From: JANQMX01 sp965247175
GTDB taxonomy: Bacteria > Pseudomonadota > Alphaproteobacteria > Kiloniellales > DSM-21159
Direction: 5' to 3'
Assembly (NCBI GenBank): GCA_965247175.1
Contig: OZ252006.1
Span: 1,364,001 to 1,428,000 of the forward strand
DNA: 64,000 nt
Below are positions 45,406 to 56,327 of the stretch, in pieces (position 1 is the stretch's first letter; the number at the start of each line of letters is the position of its first letter). A program made the position numbers and the translations under genes. The notes beneath the pieces are model-generated. The model ran no database searches. It saw nothing but the letters and a program-made list of their open reading frames with translations, and was not told the origin of the DNA.

Positions 45406-46224
45406 TTAAGCCTCTCCTGCGGTCGGCCAGAGTGTCGGGAAGAGGTCTTGGGGTAGCGGATCGCCGCTCTTCAGCGTGCCGACGATCTCCGGGAAGGGCG
45501 GCGAGACCTCGCCGCTGCGCGCGCCGAAGACGGCGTCGTCGCCGACCCAGCGGGCCGCGAAGGCGCGACGCCGGCGGTTCAGCGAGGCATTGGCCGGGGC
45601 CGCGTGCAGCGTGAGGAAATGGAAGGCGACCATGTCGCCCGGCTCCAAGTCCCAGCCGCGGATGTCATAGCTTTCCCGCTCCGCCTCGATGTCCGGCGTT
45701 TCCTCCATCCAGACTTCGTCCCGCGCATACTTCACGCCGGAGAACTTGGTCGGCACGAACCAGCGCCCCCAGGCGTGGCTGCCGGCGACGAACTCGGGGC
45801 AGGTTTCCCGCGCCACGGGATCGAGCGGAATCCAGAAGCTGACCGACTGCTTGCCGTCGACGCAGTAGTAAGGCTGATCGTGGTGCCAGGGCGTCTTCTC
45901 ACGCGTGCCGGGCTCCTTGACCAGAACATGCTCATGGAAGAAGCGGGCCGTCTTCGAGCCCATGAGCCCGGCCGCGATCTCCGCGGTCGGCCCATGCTCG
46001 ACGAAATCCCGGTACTCCGGGATGCGCTGCCAATTGCAGTAGTCGCCCCAGAAGCCGCCCGGCTCATTGTCCGGTGTGTAGTCGCGGGTATAGGGGCCGG
46101 GCTCGCGGCGGTTGCGCTCCATGCCCGCCTGCAAAACGCCAATCCAATGGGATGAGAGCGCCTGTTTGATCGGCACCACACCATCGCGCCGAAAGGCCTC
46201 GGCCAGCTGCTTCGTATCGGTCAT
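45406..46224 (-). CDS. phytanoyl-CoA dioxygenase (PhyH) family protein
   Basis: 272 residues from ATG 46224. The facial triad is H114-x-D116 in TPWHHDQPYY and distal H207 in FLTLHAAPAN, with arginines around 217-221 for 2-oxoglutarate. HxD again excludes the halogenase type. It is divergent from the lipoprotein cluster and 6 bases upstream of the membrane-protein gene, so it may head that operon. The 21 codons open upstream are not conserved-looking. Confidence 0.85.
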   Translation of the reverse strand: MTDTKQLAEAFRRDGVVPIKQALSSHWIGVLQAGMERNRREPGPYTRDYTPDNEPGGFWGDYCNWQRIPEYRDFVEHGPTAEIAAGLMGSKTARFFHEHVLVKEPGTREKTPWHHDQPYYCVDGKQSVSFWIPLDPVARETCPEFVAGSHAWGRWFVPTKFSGVKYARDEVWMEETPDIEAERESYDIRGWDLEPGDMVAFHFLTLHAAPANASLNRRRRAFAARWVGDDAVFGARSGEVSPPFPEIVGTLKSGDPLPQDLFPTLWPTAGEA

Positions 46225-46356
46225 GACCGCCATCTTACAGAAGCGCCGCCGCGGGAGAAGCCCAGAGAATGAGCCGCCTCTGGCCAACCCTCAGACCCGG
46301 AACCGGAAAGGAGGCAAAAGCTATCAAATGGCCGCAAAAAAGCTGTGGCCGGAAAC

Positions 46357-46384
46357 TTGACAGTAACCGGCCCGACGATAGCCT
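46357..46384 (+). promoter_or_regulatory. possible sigma-70 promoter for the lipoprotein cluster
   Basis: A consensus -35 TTGACA is followed after 16 bases by a poor -10 TAGCCT, about 30 bases before the first lipoprotein start. Low-quality -10, so tentative. Confidence 0.35.
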
Positions 46385-46413
46385 GCGTACGACCCAGGGC
46401 TGAAACGGGTGCT

Positions 46414-47142
46414 ATGATAATGACGAGCTATGGTTGCTTTGCGCGACCTTTCAAGAACGCGTGCCTACTCATTGTATTGGCTTGCGTTTTAAGTGCGTGC
46501 CAGACCGCGGCGCGCAGCGTGAACCCGACCTTGGTGCAAGGCGACGAGGTTCATCGCGTGCTGATGATGCCGGTCGACATCGAGATCAGCGAGCTCGGCC
46601 TCGGCGTAAGGGAGCCGCGCGCCGATTGGACCCGCACGGCGGAGGTTCACATCTCCAGCGCGCTGAAAGACCAGATGCTCAATCGCAACGTCGAGCTGAT
46701 CGAGACCGGCGAAGCGATCTCCTTGGAGGATCGCGACGATCAAGTCGTTCAGCTGATCAAGCTGCACGAGGCCGTGGCCAGCTCCATCGTGCTGAGCACG
46801 CGGGCGCCGGACCTGCTGCCGAACAAGCGCAATAGCTTCGACTGGACGCTCGGCCAGTCGGCAACCGCCCTAAAAGAAGACTACGACGCGGACTATGCGC
46901 TCTTCACCTTCGTGCGCGACGCGCACAGCAGCGCCGAGCGGGTCATGGCCGGCGTGGTCACGGCGCTGTTGTTCGGTGTCGCACCGCAGGGCGGACAGCA
47001 GATCGGCTATGCCTCGCTGGTCGATTTGGAGACGGGGCAGATCGTCTGGTTCAACAGCCTGGTGCGCGGCACCGGCGATCTGAGAGAACCCCAGCCCGCC
47101 AACGAAGCCATGCAGCTCCTGCTGACGGACTTCCCCTCGTGA
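46414..47142 (+). CDS. hypothetical lipoprotein, first gene of lipoprotein cluster
   Basis: 242 residues. Signal peptide with lipobox VLSAC (Cys29) after a hydrophobic stretch CLLIVLACV. The mature part has no recognised domain; VHRVLMMPVDIEISELGLG and a Gly-rich MAGVVTALLFGVAPQGG stretch suggest membrane contact. Outer-membrane anchoring is expected. Start ATG 46414 (ATG 46420 also possible). Its stop overlaps the GTG of the M48 protease gene by 4 bases, so the two are translationally coupled. Confidence 0.75.
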   Translation: MIMTSYGCFARPFKNACLLIVLACVLSACQTAARSVNPTLVQGDEVHRVLMMPVDIEISELGLGVREPRADWTRTAEVHISSALKDQMLNRNVELIETGEAISLEDRDDQVVQLIKLHEAVASSIVLSTRAPDLLPNKRNSFDWTLGQSATALKEDYDADYALFTFVRDAHSSAERVMAGVVTALLFGVAPQGGQQIGYASLVDLETGQIVWFNSLVRGTGDLREPQPANEAMQLLLTDFPS

Positions 47143-48446
47143 AGCTCTGCCGCACCATAGCGGCACTTTGCGGGCTGCTGCTCGCGCTTGCGGCCTGCCA
47201 GACCAGCAGCGCGAACAAGCAGGCGGTCTATGAGGGGCCGTTGCAGCAGCAAGGGGCGGTCAGCGTCAGCGACGGCAGCCTGAGCGACGGTGTCGGCACC
47301 TACCGGCTGAGCGACCTGGAACCGGGCCATAGGCCGGCCGACGACACCACCGAAGGCGGCCTCTGGTACGTTACGGACAAGGCCGAACGTCGCGTCCGCA
47401 CCGCCGGCAACCGCATCACCGACCCCGCGCTCAACGCTTATGCCGAGCGCATCGCCTGCGATCTCGCCCGCGAGTTCTGCGGCGACATTCGCGTCTACAT
47501 CGTGCGCATGCCCTACTTCAACGCCAGCATGTCGCCCAACGGCATGATGCAGATCTGGAGCGGCTTTCTGCTACGCGCCGAGAACGAGGCACAGTTCGCT
47601 GCCGTGGTCGGCCATGAGATCGGCCACTACCTGCGGCGCCACTCGGTGAAGCGCTTCGAGGACCTGAAGGCCAAGACCAACGCCGCCGCCGTCTTCAGCA
47701 TCCTGACCGCCGGCATCGGTGTCCCGATCGTCGGCTCCATGGCGCAGCTCGCCCTCTTCGGCGAGTTCAGCGCCTATGGCCGCGATCAGGAGCGGGAAGC
47801 CGACGGCTACGGCCTGCTGCTGATGAGCGAGGCCGGGTATGACCCGCGCGAGTACGCGGTGATCTGGGACAAGCTCATTCGGGAGTTCGATGCGACCCGG
47901 GACGAAGACGACAAGGGCTCTTCGCGGCGCGGCGGCTTCTTCGCCACCCATCCGCAGCCGGAAGAGCGCCAGGCCATCCTGCGGCAGCTCGGCGACGAGT
48001 TGGCCGCCACGCGCGACGACTGGGTCATCGGCCGTGCCAGCTACCAGGCGCAGATCCTGCCGCACAGGGCCCAGTTTCTCGAGGACGAGTTGAAGGTCCA
48101 ACGCTACGACGCCGTGCTCGCCCGCCTGGACATGATGTTGGCGCTGGATGGCGAGCCCAATCCGGCCGAGCTGCACTTCTTCCGTGGCGAAGCCTATCGC
48201 CTAAGGCGGGAAGCCGGCGACCGCGAGAAGGCGGCCGAAGCTTACGAGGCAGCCCTGAAGAGCGCGGGAACGCCCCCAGTGGACGTCCATCGTTCGCTCG
48301 GACTGGTCTACAACGCGCTCGGCGAAGACGCCCGCGCCAGCCAAGCCTTCAGCCGCTACCTCGAGGCTCACCCCGACGCGAGCGACGCGGGACTCATCCG
48401 CGAGATCATGAAAGGCCTGCCCGGCGGGCCCGACGCCACCTCCTGA
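47139..48446 (+). CDS. M48-family metalloprotease lipoprotein with TPR-like C terminus
   Basis: 435 residues from GTG 47139. Lipobox LALAAC with Cys20. The zinc site is HEIGH, H159 and H163 with E160 catalytic, and the third ligand lies in REREADGYG (E220). It has a helical C-terminal TPR-like region (AVLARLDMMLALDGEPNPAELHFF and later). It resembles BepA/YfgC-type periplasmic proteases that maintain outer-membrane assembly. The coupled upstream lipoprotein may be a partner. Confidence 0.85.
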   Translation: MKLCRTIAALCGLLLALAACQTSSANKQAVYEGPLQQQGAVSVSDGSLSDGVGTYRLSDLEPGHRPADDTTEGGLWYVTDKAERRVRTAGNRITDPALNAYAERIACDLAREFCGDIRVYIVRMPYFNASMSPNGMMQIWSGFLLRAENEAQFAAVVGHEIGHYLRRHSVKRFEDLKAKTNAAAVFSILTAGIGVPIVGSMAQLALFGEFSAYGRDQEREADGYGLLLMSEAGYDPREYAVIWDKLIREFDATRDEDDKGSSRRGGFFATHPQPEERQAILRQLGDELAATRDDWVIGRASYQAQILPHRAQFLEDELKVQRYDAVLARLDMMLALDGEPNPAELHFFRGEAYRLRREAGDREKAAEAYEAALKSAGTPPVDVHRSLGLVYNALGEDARASQAFSRYLEAHPDASDAGLIREIMKGLPGGPDATS

Positions 48447-48456
48447 GGAACCGGAC

Positions 48457-49065
48457 ATGCGCAAGAGGATCCTTTTCGCTGCCCTGCTGACCGCCATGGT
48501 GGCGACGGGCTGCCAGCAGACCACGCTGGTCAAAGGAGGCGAGCCGGTGACGGTTGCCGACGGCGCCTACAGCGTGCTGCCTTCGGCGAGCTGGGCCCGC
48601 ACCGACTTCGCACAGGAAGAGTTCTGGACCCAGAACGGCCCGCGGCTGGACCGCATGGTCTTCTACGACCCTGTCGAAGACGGAGAGTCGCTGTTCCCGG
48701 CTAAGAGCGGTTCGGACGAGGACGGCCCAGAGTTCTACGCCGACATGTCCCTGCTCGAGGTCGGCGAGTTCGTTGAGGCCAGCCTGACCTTCAGCGGCCT
48801 GCAGGACGTGCGCACCACCCAGCTCGCCGCCGCCAACTTCGGCGACGAAACCGGCTTCCGCCTGGAGATCGACGCCTATACGAGCGACGGCCTGGAAACC
48901 AAGGGCTTCGCCCGCGGCATGATCAAGGACGGAACCCTGTATCTCATGACCTTCCTGGCCCCCGCTTTGCACTACCACGACATAGTTCGCGACGACGCCG
49001 AGAGCATGGCCGATAGCATCAAGCTAATTTCGGAACGCGGCCTGGCGGCTGCACCCGGCGTCTAG
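48457..49065 (+). CDS. hypothetical lipoprotein
   Basis: 202 residues from ATG 48457. Lipobox MVATGC with Cys19. The mature domain is unrecognised and has a mixed alpha/beta look with FWTQNGPRLDRMVFYDPVEDG and TGFRLEIDAYTSDGLETKGF. It begins 10 bases after the protease stop with a TGAGGAA ribosome binding site, so it is in the same transcript. It may be a periplasmic partner of the M48 protease. Confidence 0.72.
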   Translation: MRKRILFAALLTAMVATGCQQTTLVKGGEPVTVADGAYSVLPSASWARTDFAQEEFWTQNGPRLDRMVFYDPVEDGESLFPAKSGSDEDGPEFYADMSLLEVGEFVEASLTFSGLQDVRTTQLAAANFGDETGFRLEIDAYTSDGLETKGFARGMIKDGTLYLMTFLAPALHYHDIVRDDAESMADSIKLISERGLAAAPGV

Positions 49066-49092
49066 CGCAACCCCATCAGAAGGACTGACGAC

Positions 49093-50337
49093 GTGAAGAC
49101 CACAGGTATTGGACTTGCCGCTTGCGCGGCGCTGGCAGTCGCCGGCTGCGCGACCCACCAAGCGACACCGACGCATCGCATGAGCGTCGACATCGTCGGC
49201 GCCGAGAGCGCCGACTGCGTCAGCCCGCAAGCCGTTGGTGAGTATGCCATCACGGCCCCGGGCGACTTCATTGTCGAGCCCGAAGCCCCGAGCGTCGTGG
49301 TCATCTGCAACGCCGAAGGTTATCAGGAGACCTACGCGAGCTTCGACGAGGTCTACAACGACGGCTCAGCGGGCACGATTGCTCTGGGTGCCCTTGCCTT
49401 CGGCATTATGGGCGCCGCCATAACAGCCGGCAGCGACGGCCTCGACAGCCTACCCAATCGCGTCACCATCACCATGGTTCCCGAAGGCGAGGTCCACGAC
49501 GGCAGCCTGGCTCAGGGTGAGTATGAGAAGGCTTCCGAGACCGTCATCGCGACGGCCTCTCTTGCGCCGGCCTACACTGCGGCCGAGCCGCCCGAGGACA
49601 GTGAGATCGCCATGGCGCGAGCCAAGGCCCTGGCCAGCGGCGACCAAGTGGCGGCGGCGCAGGCCCGGGATGCGGAGCTTCGCCAGTTCGAAACCAGGCT
49701 GCGGGGCAACCAAGCGCAGCTCATCCGGGCGCTGAACGACTACAATGGTGATGTCGAGTTCGCGAGAAGCCCCTACTCCGGCAAGCCGCACAAGGTGAAA
49801 AGTGTGGCACGTGTAACAGCGCTGGAGGAGCGTCAGGGAAACTACGTGGTCGAGATGCAAGTCACCAGCGGATTTGCCAACTCGAACAGCCACGAAGTGT
49901 TCGACCAGGCTTTTCTAGTCAATGGAAAGCACGGTGGATTGCGCATCCTGGCACACGGCCAACAGCTCACCGACAAGCGGGAGCAGTTCCAAACCGCAGC
50001 TTTGGCGGGCTCTGAGGATATGGCGGATATCGAGCGGTTCGAGGCCAGGCTGCAGGCCAATGAGCCACAGCTTGTCCGCCTTCTAAACGACTACAACAGA
50101 AAGACGGACTTCAAAAAGAGCAGCCACACCAACGTGCGCCTCAACATAAGAGACGTTGGAAGCGTTAACGTTCTTGAGAAGCGCGATGATGGATACTTGG
50201 TTAGGATTGTCGGCAACAGCAGCGTTTCCGCTTCCTGGAGCTACGAAGTTTACGACGAGTTGTTCTTGATCGACGGCCGTCGCGGCGGTCTTCGCATCAT
50301 GGCCCATGGCAAGCGCTTGGCCACGCAGGACAGTTGA
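49093..50337 (+). CDS. tandem-duplicated lipoprotein, copy 1
   Basis: 414 residues from GTG 49093. Lipobox VAGC with Cys19, an N-terminal domain of about 180 residues with a Gly/Ala-rich putative membrane segment (about 91-118), and two C-terminal repeats of about 115 residues. Repeat 1 is around FETRLRGNQAQLIRALNDYN and repeat 2 around FEARLQANEPQLVRLLNDYN. Each ends in an RGGLRIL- or HGGLRIL-like motif. No family recognised. It is nearly identical to the next gene in the N-terminal domain. Confidence 0.72.
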   Translation: MKTTGIGLAACAALAVAGCATHQATPTHRMSVDIVGAESADCVSPQAVGEYAITAPGDFIVEPEAPSVVVICNAEGYQETYASFDEVYNDGSAGTIALGALAFGIMGAAITAGSDGLDSLPNRVTITMVPEGEVHDGSLAQGEYEKASETVIATASLAPAYTAAEPPEDSEIAMARAKALASGDQVAAAQARDAELRQFETRLRGNQAQLIRALNDYNGDVEFARSPYSGKPHKVKSVARVTALEERQGNYVVEMQVTSGFANSNSHEVFDQAFLVNGKHGGLRILAHGQQLTDKREQFQTAALAGSEDMADIERFEARLQANEPQLVRLLNDYNRKTDFKKSSHTNVRLNIRDVGSVNVLEKRDDGYLVRIVGNSSVSASWSYEVYDELFLIDGRRGGLRIMAHGKRLATQDS

Positions 50338-50405
50338 CTAAAAGTTGTTAGAGTCTAACAGAATTTGCCTTCGTGGGCCTGTCCAGGGCGGACAAGGGTG
50401 AAGAG

Positions 50406-51650
50406 ATGACATCGGTGAAATCCGTGGTAGCCGCCTGTGCGGCGCTGGCAATGGCCGGCTGCGCAACCAACCAAGCGACGCCGACGCACCGTATGAGCGT
50501 CGTGCTCGTCGGCGCCGAAAGCGCCGACTGCATCAGTCCGCAAGCTGTGGGCGAGTATGCCATCACCGCACCCGGCGACTTAATTGTCGAGCCCGAGGCG
50601 CCCAACGTGGAGGTCATCTGTAACGCCGAAGGCTATCAGGAGACCTATGCCAGCTTCCAGGAGGTCTACAACGACGGCTCAGCCGGCGCGATCGCTCTGG
50701 GCGCCCTTGCGTTCGGCATCATGGGCGCCGCCATCACCGCCGGCAGCGACGGCCTCGACAGCCTGCCCAACCGTGTGACCATCACGATGGTTCCCGAAGG
50801 CGAGGTCCATAACGGCAGCTTGGCTCAGGGTGAGTACGAGAGAGCTTCCGAGACCGTCATCGCGACAGCTTCCCTCGCTCCGGCCTATACCGCGGCTGAG
50901 CCGCCCGAAGGCAGCGAGATCGCCATGGCGCGAGCCAAGGCCGTAACCAGCGGCGACCAAGTGGCGGCGGCGCAGGCCAGGGATGCGGAGCTTCGCCAGT
51001 TCGAAACCAGGCTGCGGGGTAGCCGGACCCAGCTTACGGCGATGCTGAACGACTACAATCGAGAGAACGAGTTCGCCACGGCCGGCGCCCGCCCCTTGAC
51101 GATCAAGGATGTGGCACGCGTGGAGGCGATCACCGCCAAGCCCGAAGGCTACGTCGTCCGGATCGTCGGCAACAGCGGCTTGAACGCAACCTGGGCCGCC
51201 GATGTCTACGACGAGCTGTTCTTAATCGACGACAGCCGCGGTGGACTGCGCATTCTGGGGCACGGCCAACGGCTGATGGACGGACGGAAAGAGTTCCAGA
51301 CTGCTGCTTTGGCAGGCTCCGACGAAGCTGCGGACCTCGAGCGGTTCGAGACCAGGCTGAAAGGCATCAAGCCGCAGCTGACTGCGATGCTGAACAACTA
51401 CAACCGCGAGGCGGAGTTTGCCATGGGTGGCGCCCGCCTCTTGAAGATCAAAGACGTGTCACGCGTCCAGGTGGTCACCGCCAGGCCCGAAGGCTACGTC
51501 GTTCGGATCGTCGGCAACAGCGGCCTCAACGCCACCTGGGCCGCCGATGTCTATGATGAACTCTTCCTGATCGAAAGCAACCGCGGCGGCTTGCGTATTC
51601 TAGGTCACGGACAACAGCTCGCGGAACGGCAAGCACGCGCCACCGGCTAG
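50406..51650 (+). CDS. tandem-duplicated lipoprotein, copy 2
   Basis: 414 residues from ATG 50406, same architecture and length as copy 1: lipobox MAGC (Cys19), N-terminal domain, and two repeats starting near residues 199 and 314. The repeats have a 115-residue period and share RIVGNSGLNATWAADVYDEL exactly. N-terminal identity with copy 1 is far higher than that of the repeats. The function is unknown; the repeated domain could bind a surface or periplasmic partner. The last plus-strand gene of the cluster, convergent to another lipoprotein gene 9 bases away. Confidence 0.72.
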   Translation: MTSVKSVVAACAALAMAGCATNQATPTHRMSVVLVGAESADCISPQAVGEYAITAPGDLIVEPEAPNVEVICNAEGYQETYASFQEVYNDGSAGAIALGALAFGIMGAAITAGSDGLDSLPNRVTITMVPEGEVHNGSLAQGEYERASETVIATASLAPAYTAAEPPEGSEIAMARAKAVTSGDQVAAAQARDAELRQFETRLRGSRTQLTAMLNDYNRENEFATAGARPLTIKDVARVEAITAKPEGYVVRIVGNSGLNATWAADVYDELFLIDDSRGGLRILGHGQRLMDGRKEFQTAALAGSDEAADLERFETRLKGIKPQLTAMLNNYNREAEFAMGGARLLKIKDVSRVQVVTARPEGYVVRIVGNSGLNATWAADVYDELFLIESNRGGLRILGHGQQLAERQARATG

Positions 51651-51659
51651 GTTGACGAT

Positions 51660-52382
51660 CTACTCGTAGGTGACGTGCCGGGTGACCAGCGCGGCAGCGT
51701 CCTCGGGATAGCGCTCATCCATGAAGCGCCGGGCGTCGGCGAAGCTGTTGCCGTGCTCGACCAAGCGCGCCGGACGCTGCGAGGCGTCGAAGAGATAGTC
51801 GCCGATATAGGCCACCTCCCCGCCCTTGATGCAGAAAGCCGGCGCACCGGAGCCGGCCACCGGCTTGTGATCGCGCCGCCCCACCGTCTCGTCGCTGCCA
51901 GCGAAGAGCGTCACTTGGCTGATGTAGGTCGGTCCGAGGTACTCGGTCAGCGGGCTCATGGCGCGCGCCCGAGCGGTGTGGAGAATGTAGCAACCGGCCC
52001 TGATCGTATGAACACTGTAGGGTTCGTCCTCCTGCTCAGCCGAGGTATCCCCGGCGCTCGGCACCGCCGTGACGGACAGGAGGGTCCTCTGCCGCATGGA
52101 GCGGCTTGCGATCAGGCGGTCGCGCTCGGGCTCATACTGCACCCAGGTGATCTCCATGTCGGCCAAGCGCTCCGCCGGGTCCGATGGCCCGATCACGCCA
52201 TTGCTCATCACGACCATGGCCTCCGGCATCTCCTCGCGTTCCATGAGCGAGATGGTCTGCAGGTTCTCGAGGAAGCCCCCAGAGCTGTTGCAGCCTGAGA
52301 GCAGGAGCCCGGTAAAGGCGACCGCCATAAGGCGCCGAGCCATCGCCGACCGGCAGCTTGATCGATAGGAAGAATGCAGCAT
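51660..52382 (-). CDS. hypothetical lipoprotein
   Basis: 240 residues from ATG 52382, or 227 from ATG 52343, which gives the more typical signal peptide MARRLMAVAFTGLLLSGC. Lipobox LLSGC. The mature region (ITWVQYEPERDRLIASRSMRQRTLLSVTAVPSAGD and later) is unrecognised. Convergent with the tandem lipoprotein pair. It is the sixth lipoprotein in a row in this cluster. Confidence 0.72.
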   Translation of the reverse strand: MLHSSYRSSCRSAMARRLMAVAFTGLLLSGCNSSGGFLENLQTISLMEREEMPEAMVVMSNGVIGPSDPAERLADMEITWVQYEPERDRLIASRSMRQRTLLSVTAVPSAGDTSAEQEDEPYSVHTIRAGCYILHTARARAMSPLTEYLGPTYISQVTLFAGSDETVGRRDHKPVAGSGAPAFCIKGGEVAYIGDYLFDASQRPARLVEHGNSFADARRFMDERYPEDAAALVTRHVTYE

Positions 52383-52496
52383 GGAGGCGTCTGTCCTGTC
52401 TGAAGCGCGGGATAAACCTCACCAGGACAAAGGCTATGGCGGCTGCGGGGTTAACGAAGCTTGAACAACGGCGCGAGGACAGCCCCGAAACGATCC

Positions 52497-53891
52497 TCAA
52501 AGCAGGAAAATCGCCGCCAATCCAAGGAAGGCGAAGAAGCCGACAACGTCGGTCACGGTGGTCAAAAAGATACTGGAGGCGACGGCAGGGTCGATCTTGA
52601 ACCGCTCCAGGGTGATCGGGATCAGCGTGCCGAAGACACCGGCAACGAACATGTTGACGATCATGGCAGCGCCGATCACGGCACCAAGTGCCAGGTCGCC
52701 AAACCAGATAATGGCGACGAGCCCGCTCAGCACCGCGAACAACACGCCATTGAGCAGGCCGACGGCGGCCTCCTTGGTGATGAAGCGCCGAGCGGTGCCG
52801 GCCGACAGGTCCTTCATGGCAATGGCCCGTACGGCGATGGTCAGCGCCTGCGTGCCGGCATTGCCGCCCATGGAAGCGACGATGGGCATGAGGACGGCCA
52901 GAGCGACGATCTGCTCGATGGTGCCTTCGAAGAGTCCGATGACGAATGACGCCGCAATAGCGGTCAGAAGGTTCAGAACCAGCCAGGAAAAGCGCGAACG
53001 CGTGGTCTGAAGCACGTCGCTATAAAGGTCGATCTCTTTCACGCCGCCGAGCTTGAGCAGGTCCTCCTCGGCCTCTTCGTCGATAACATGGACCACGTCG
53101 TCCACCGTGATGACGCCGACCAGGCGCCCGACCTCGTTCACCACCGGGGCGGACACCAGCGAGTACTGGCGGAAGACGTGGGCCACCTCCTCCTGGTCCG
53201 TGTTGGCCGGGATTGGATGAATGTCGTCGTCGAGCAGCTTCTGCACCCTGACCGGGCGCTTGTTGCGCAGCACCCGCGACAGCGGAACCTTGCCGATCGG
53301 CCGGTAGCGCGGGTCGACCACGTAGAGGTCGTAGAAATCGCTGACGATCTCCCGCCGGTGGGTCCGCATGAAGTCGATGGTCTCGCCGACCGTCCAGATG
53401 TTCGGGACGACCACGACCTCGCGCTGCATCATGCGGCCGGCCGAGTCTTCCGGGAACTGCAGGCCCTCCTGCCAGAAGCGCTGAATGGTCTTCGGCACGC
53501 GGGCAAAGATCTTCGACTGCTGCTTGTCGCTCAGGTCCTCGAAGAACTCGAAGGCGTCGTCGCTATCCAGCCCTCCCAAGAGGTGTGCCACTGTCTTGAT
53601 GCCGAGCAGCTGGGTGATCTCGGGGCGCAAAGGGCCATCGATATGGGTCAGGGTCTCGGGGTCCAGCTTCTGGCCGATCATGGCGAGGAGCTGCTTTCTC
53701 TGGTCCGAGCTCAGATCTTCGATCAGGTCCGCCACATCGGCGGCATGGAGCGGCGCCACCAGGTCCTCGACCCGGCGGGCATCTCCGTCATCGACCGCAT
53801 CACTGACGGACTCGGCGAGCTCCGGGCCCGGGCCCGCCGTCTCTTCGCCGAAGCTCGGCTGGTCTTCCGGAAGCGGCCGGCTGTCGTTCAT
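52497..53891 (-). CDS. mgtE: magnesium transporter MgtE
   Basis: 464 residues. It has the N-terminal MgtE superhelical domain (LHAADVADLIEDLSSDQRKQ), two CBS domains (about 140-265), and five C-terminal membrane segments with the NAGTQALTIAVRAIA pore motif. It is a Mg2+-gated channel in the inner membrane. ATG 53891 lies 21 bases after the maeB stop, so it may be cotranscribed with maeB. Confidence 0.94.
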   Translation of the reverse strand: MNDSRPLPEDQPSFGEETAGPGPELAESVSDAVDDGDARRVEDLVAPLHAADVADLIEDLSSDQRKQLLAMIGQKLDPETLTHIDGPLRPEITQLLGIKTVAHLLGGLDSDDAFEFFEDLSDKQQSKIFARVPKTIQRFWQEGLQFPEDSAGRMMQREVVVVPNIWTVGETIDFMRTHRREIVSDFYDLYVVDPRYRPIGKVPLSRVLRNKRPVRVQKLLDDDIHPIPANTDQEEVAHVFRQYSLVSAPVVNEVGRLVGVITVDDVVHVIDEEAEEDLLKLGGVKEIDLYSDVLQTTRSRFSWLVLNLLTAIAASFVIGLFEGTIEQIVALAVLMPIVASMGGNAGTQALTIAVRAIAMKDLSAGTARRFITKEAAVGLLNGVLFAVLSGLVAIIWFGDLALGAVIGAAMIVNMFVAGVFGTLIPITLERFKIDPAVASSIFLTTVTDVVGFFAFLGLAAIFLL

Positions 53892-53912
53892 GTCACCGAC
53901 GCGCTCAGCCCG

Positions 53913-56189
<2,277 letters not shown>

Positions 56190-56327
56190 GGGCTTCCCTC
56201 TAACGGGAGCAGCATTCTTGTCGCGCCATCGTCGCGGCGCCCCGCCCCCCTGTGCGAAGGTTTGTACCTAGCGCCAAAACGCCTTACTTGGAAGGGCAGT
56301 AAGACAGGAAGCCAACGCCTGAGCGCG

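Noticed and set aside
39791..46224. Idea that the two PhyH proteins are halogenases
   Set aside because: Both keep the HxD facial triad; halogenases of this fold have HxG or HxA.
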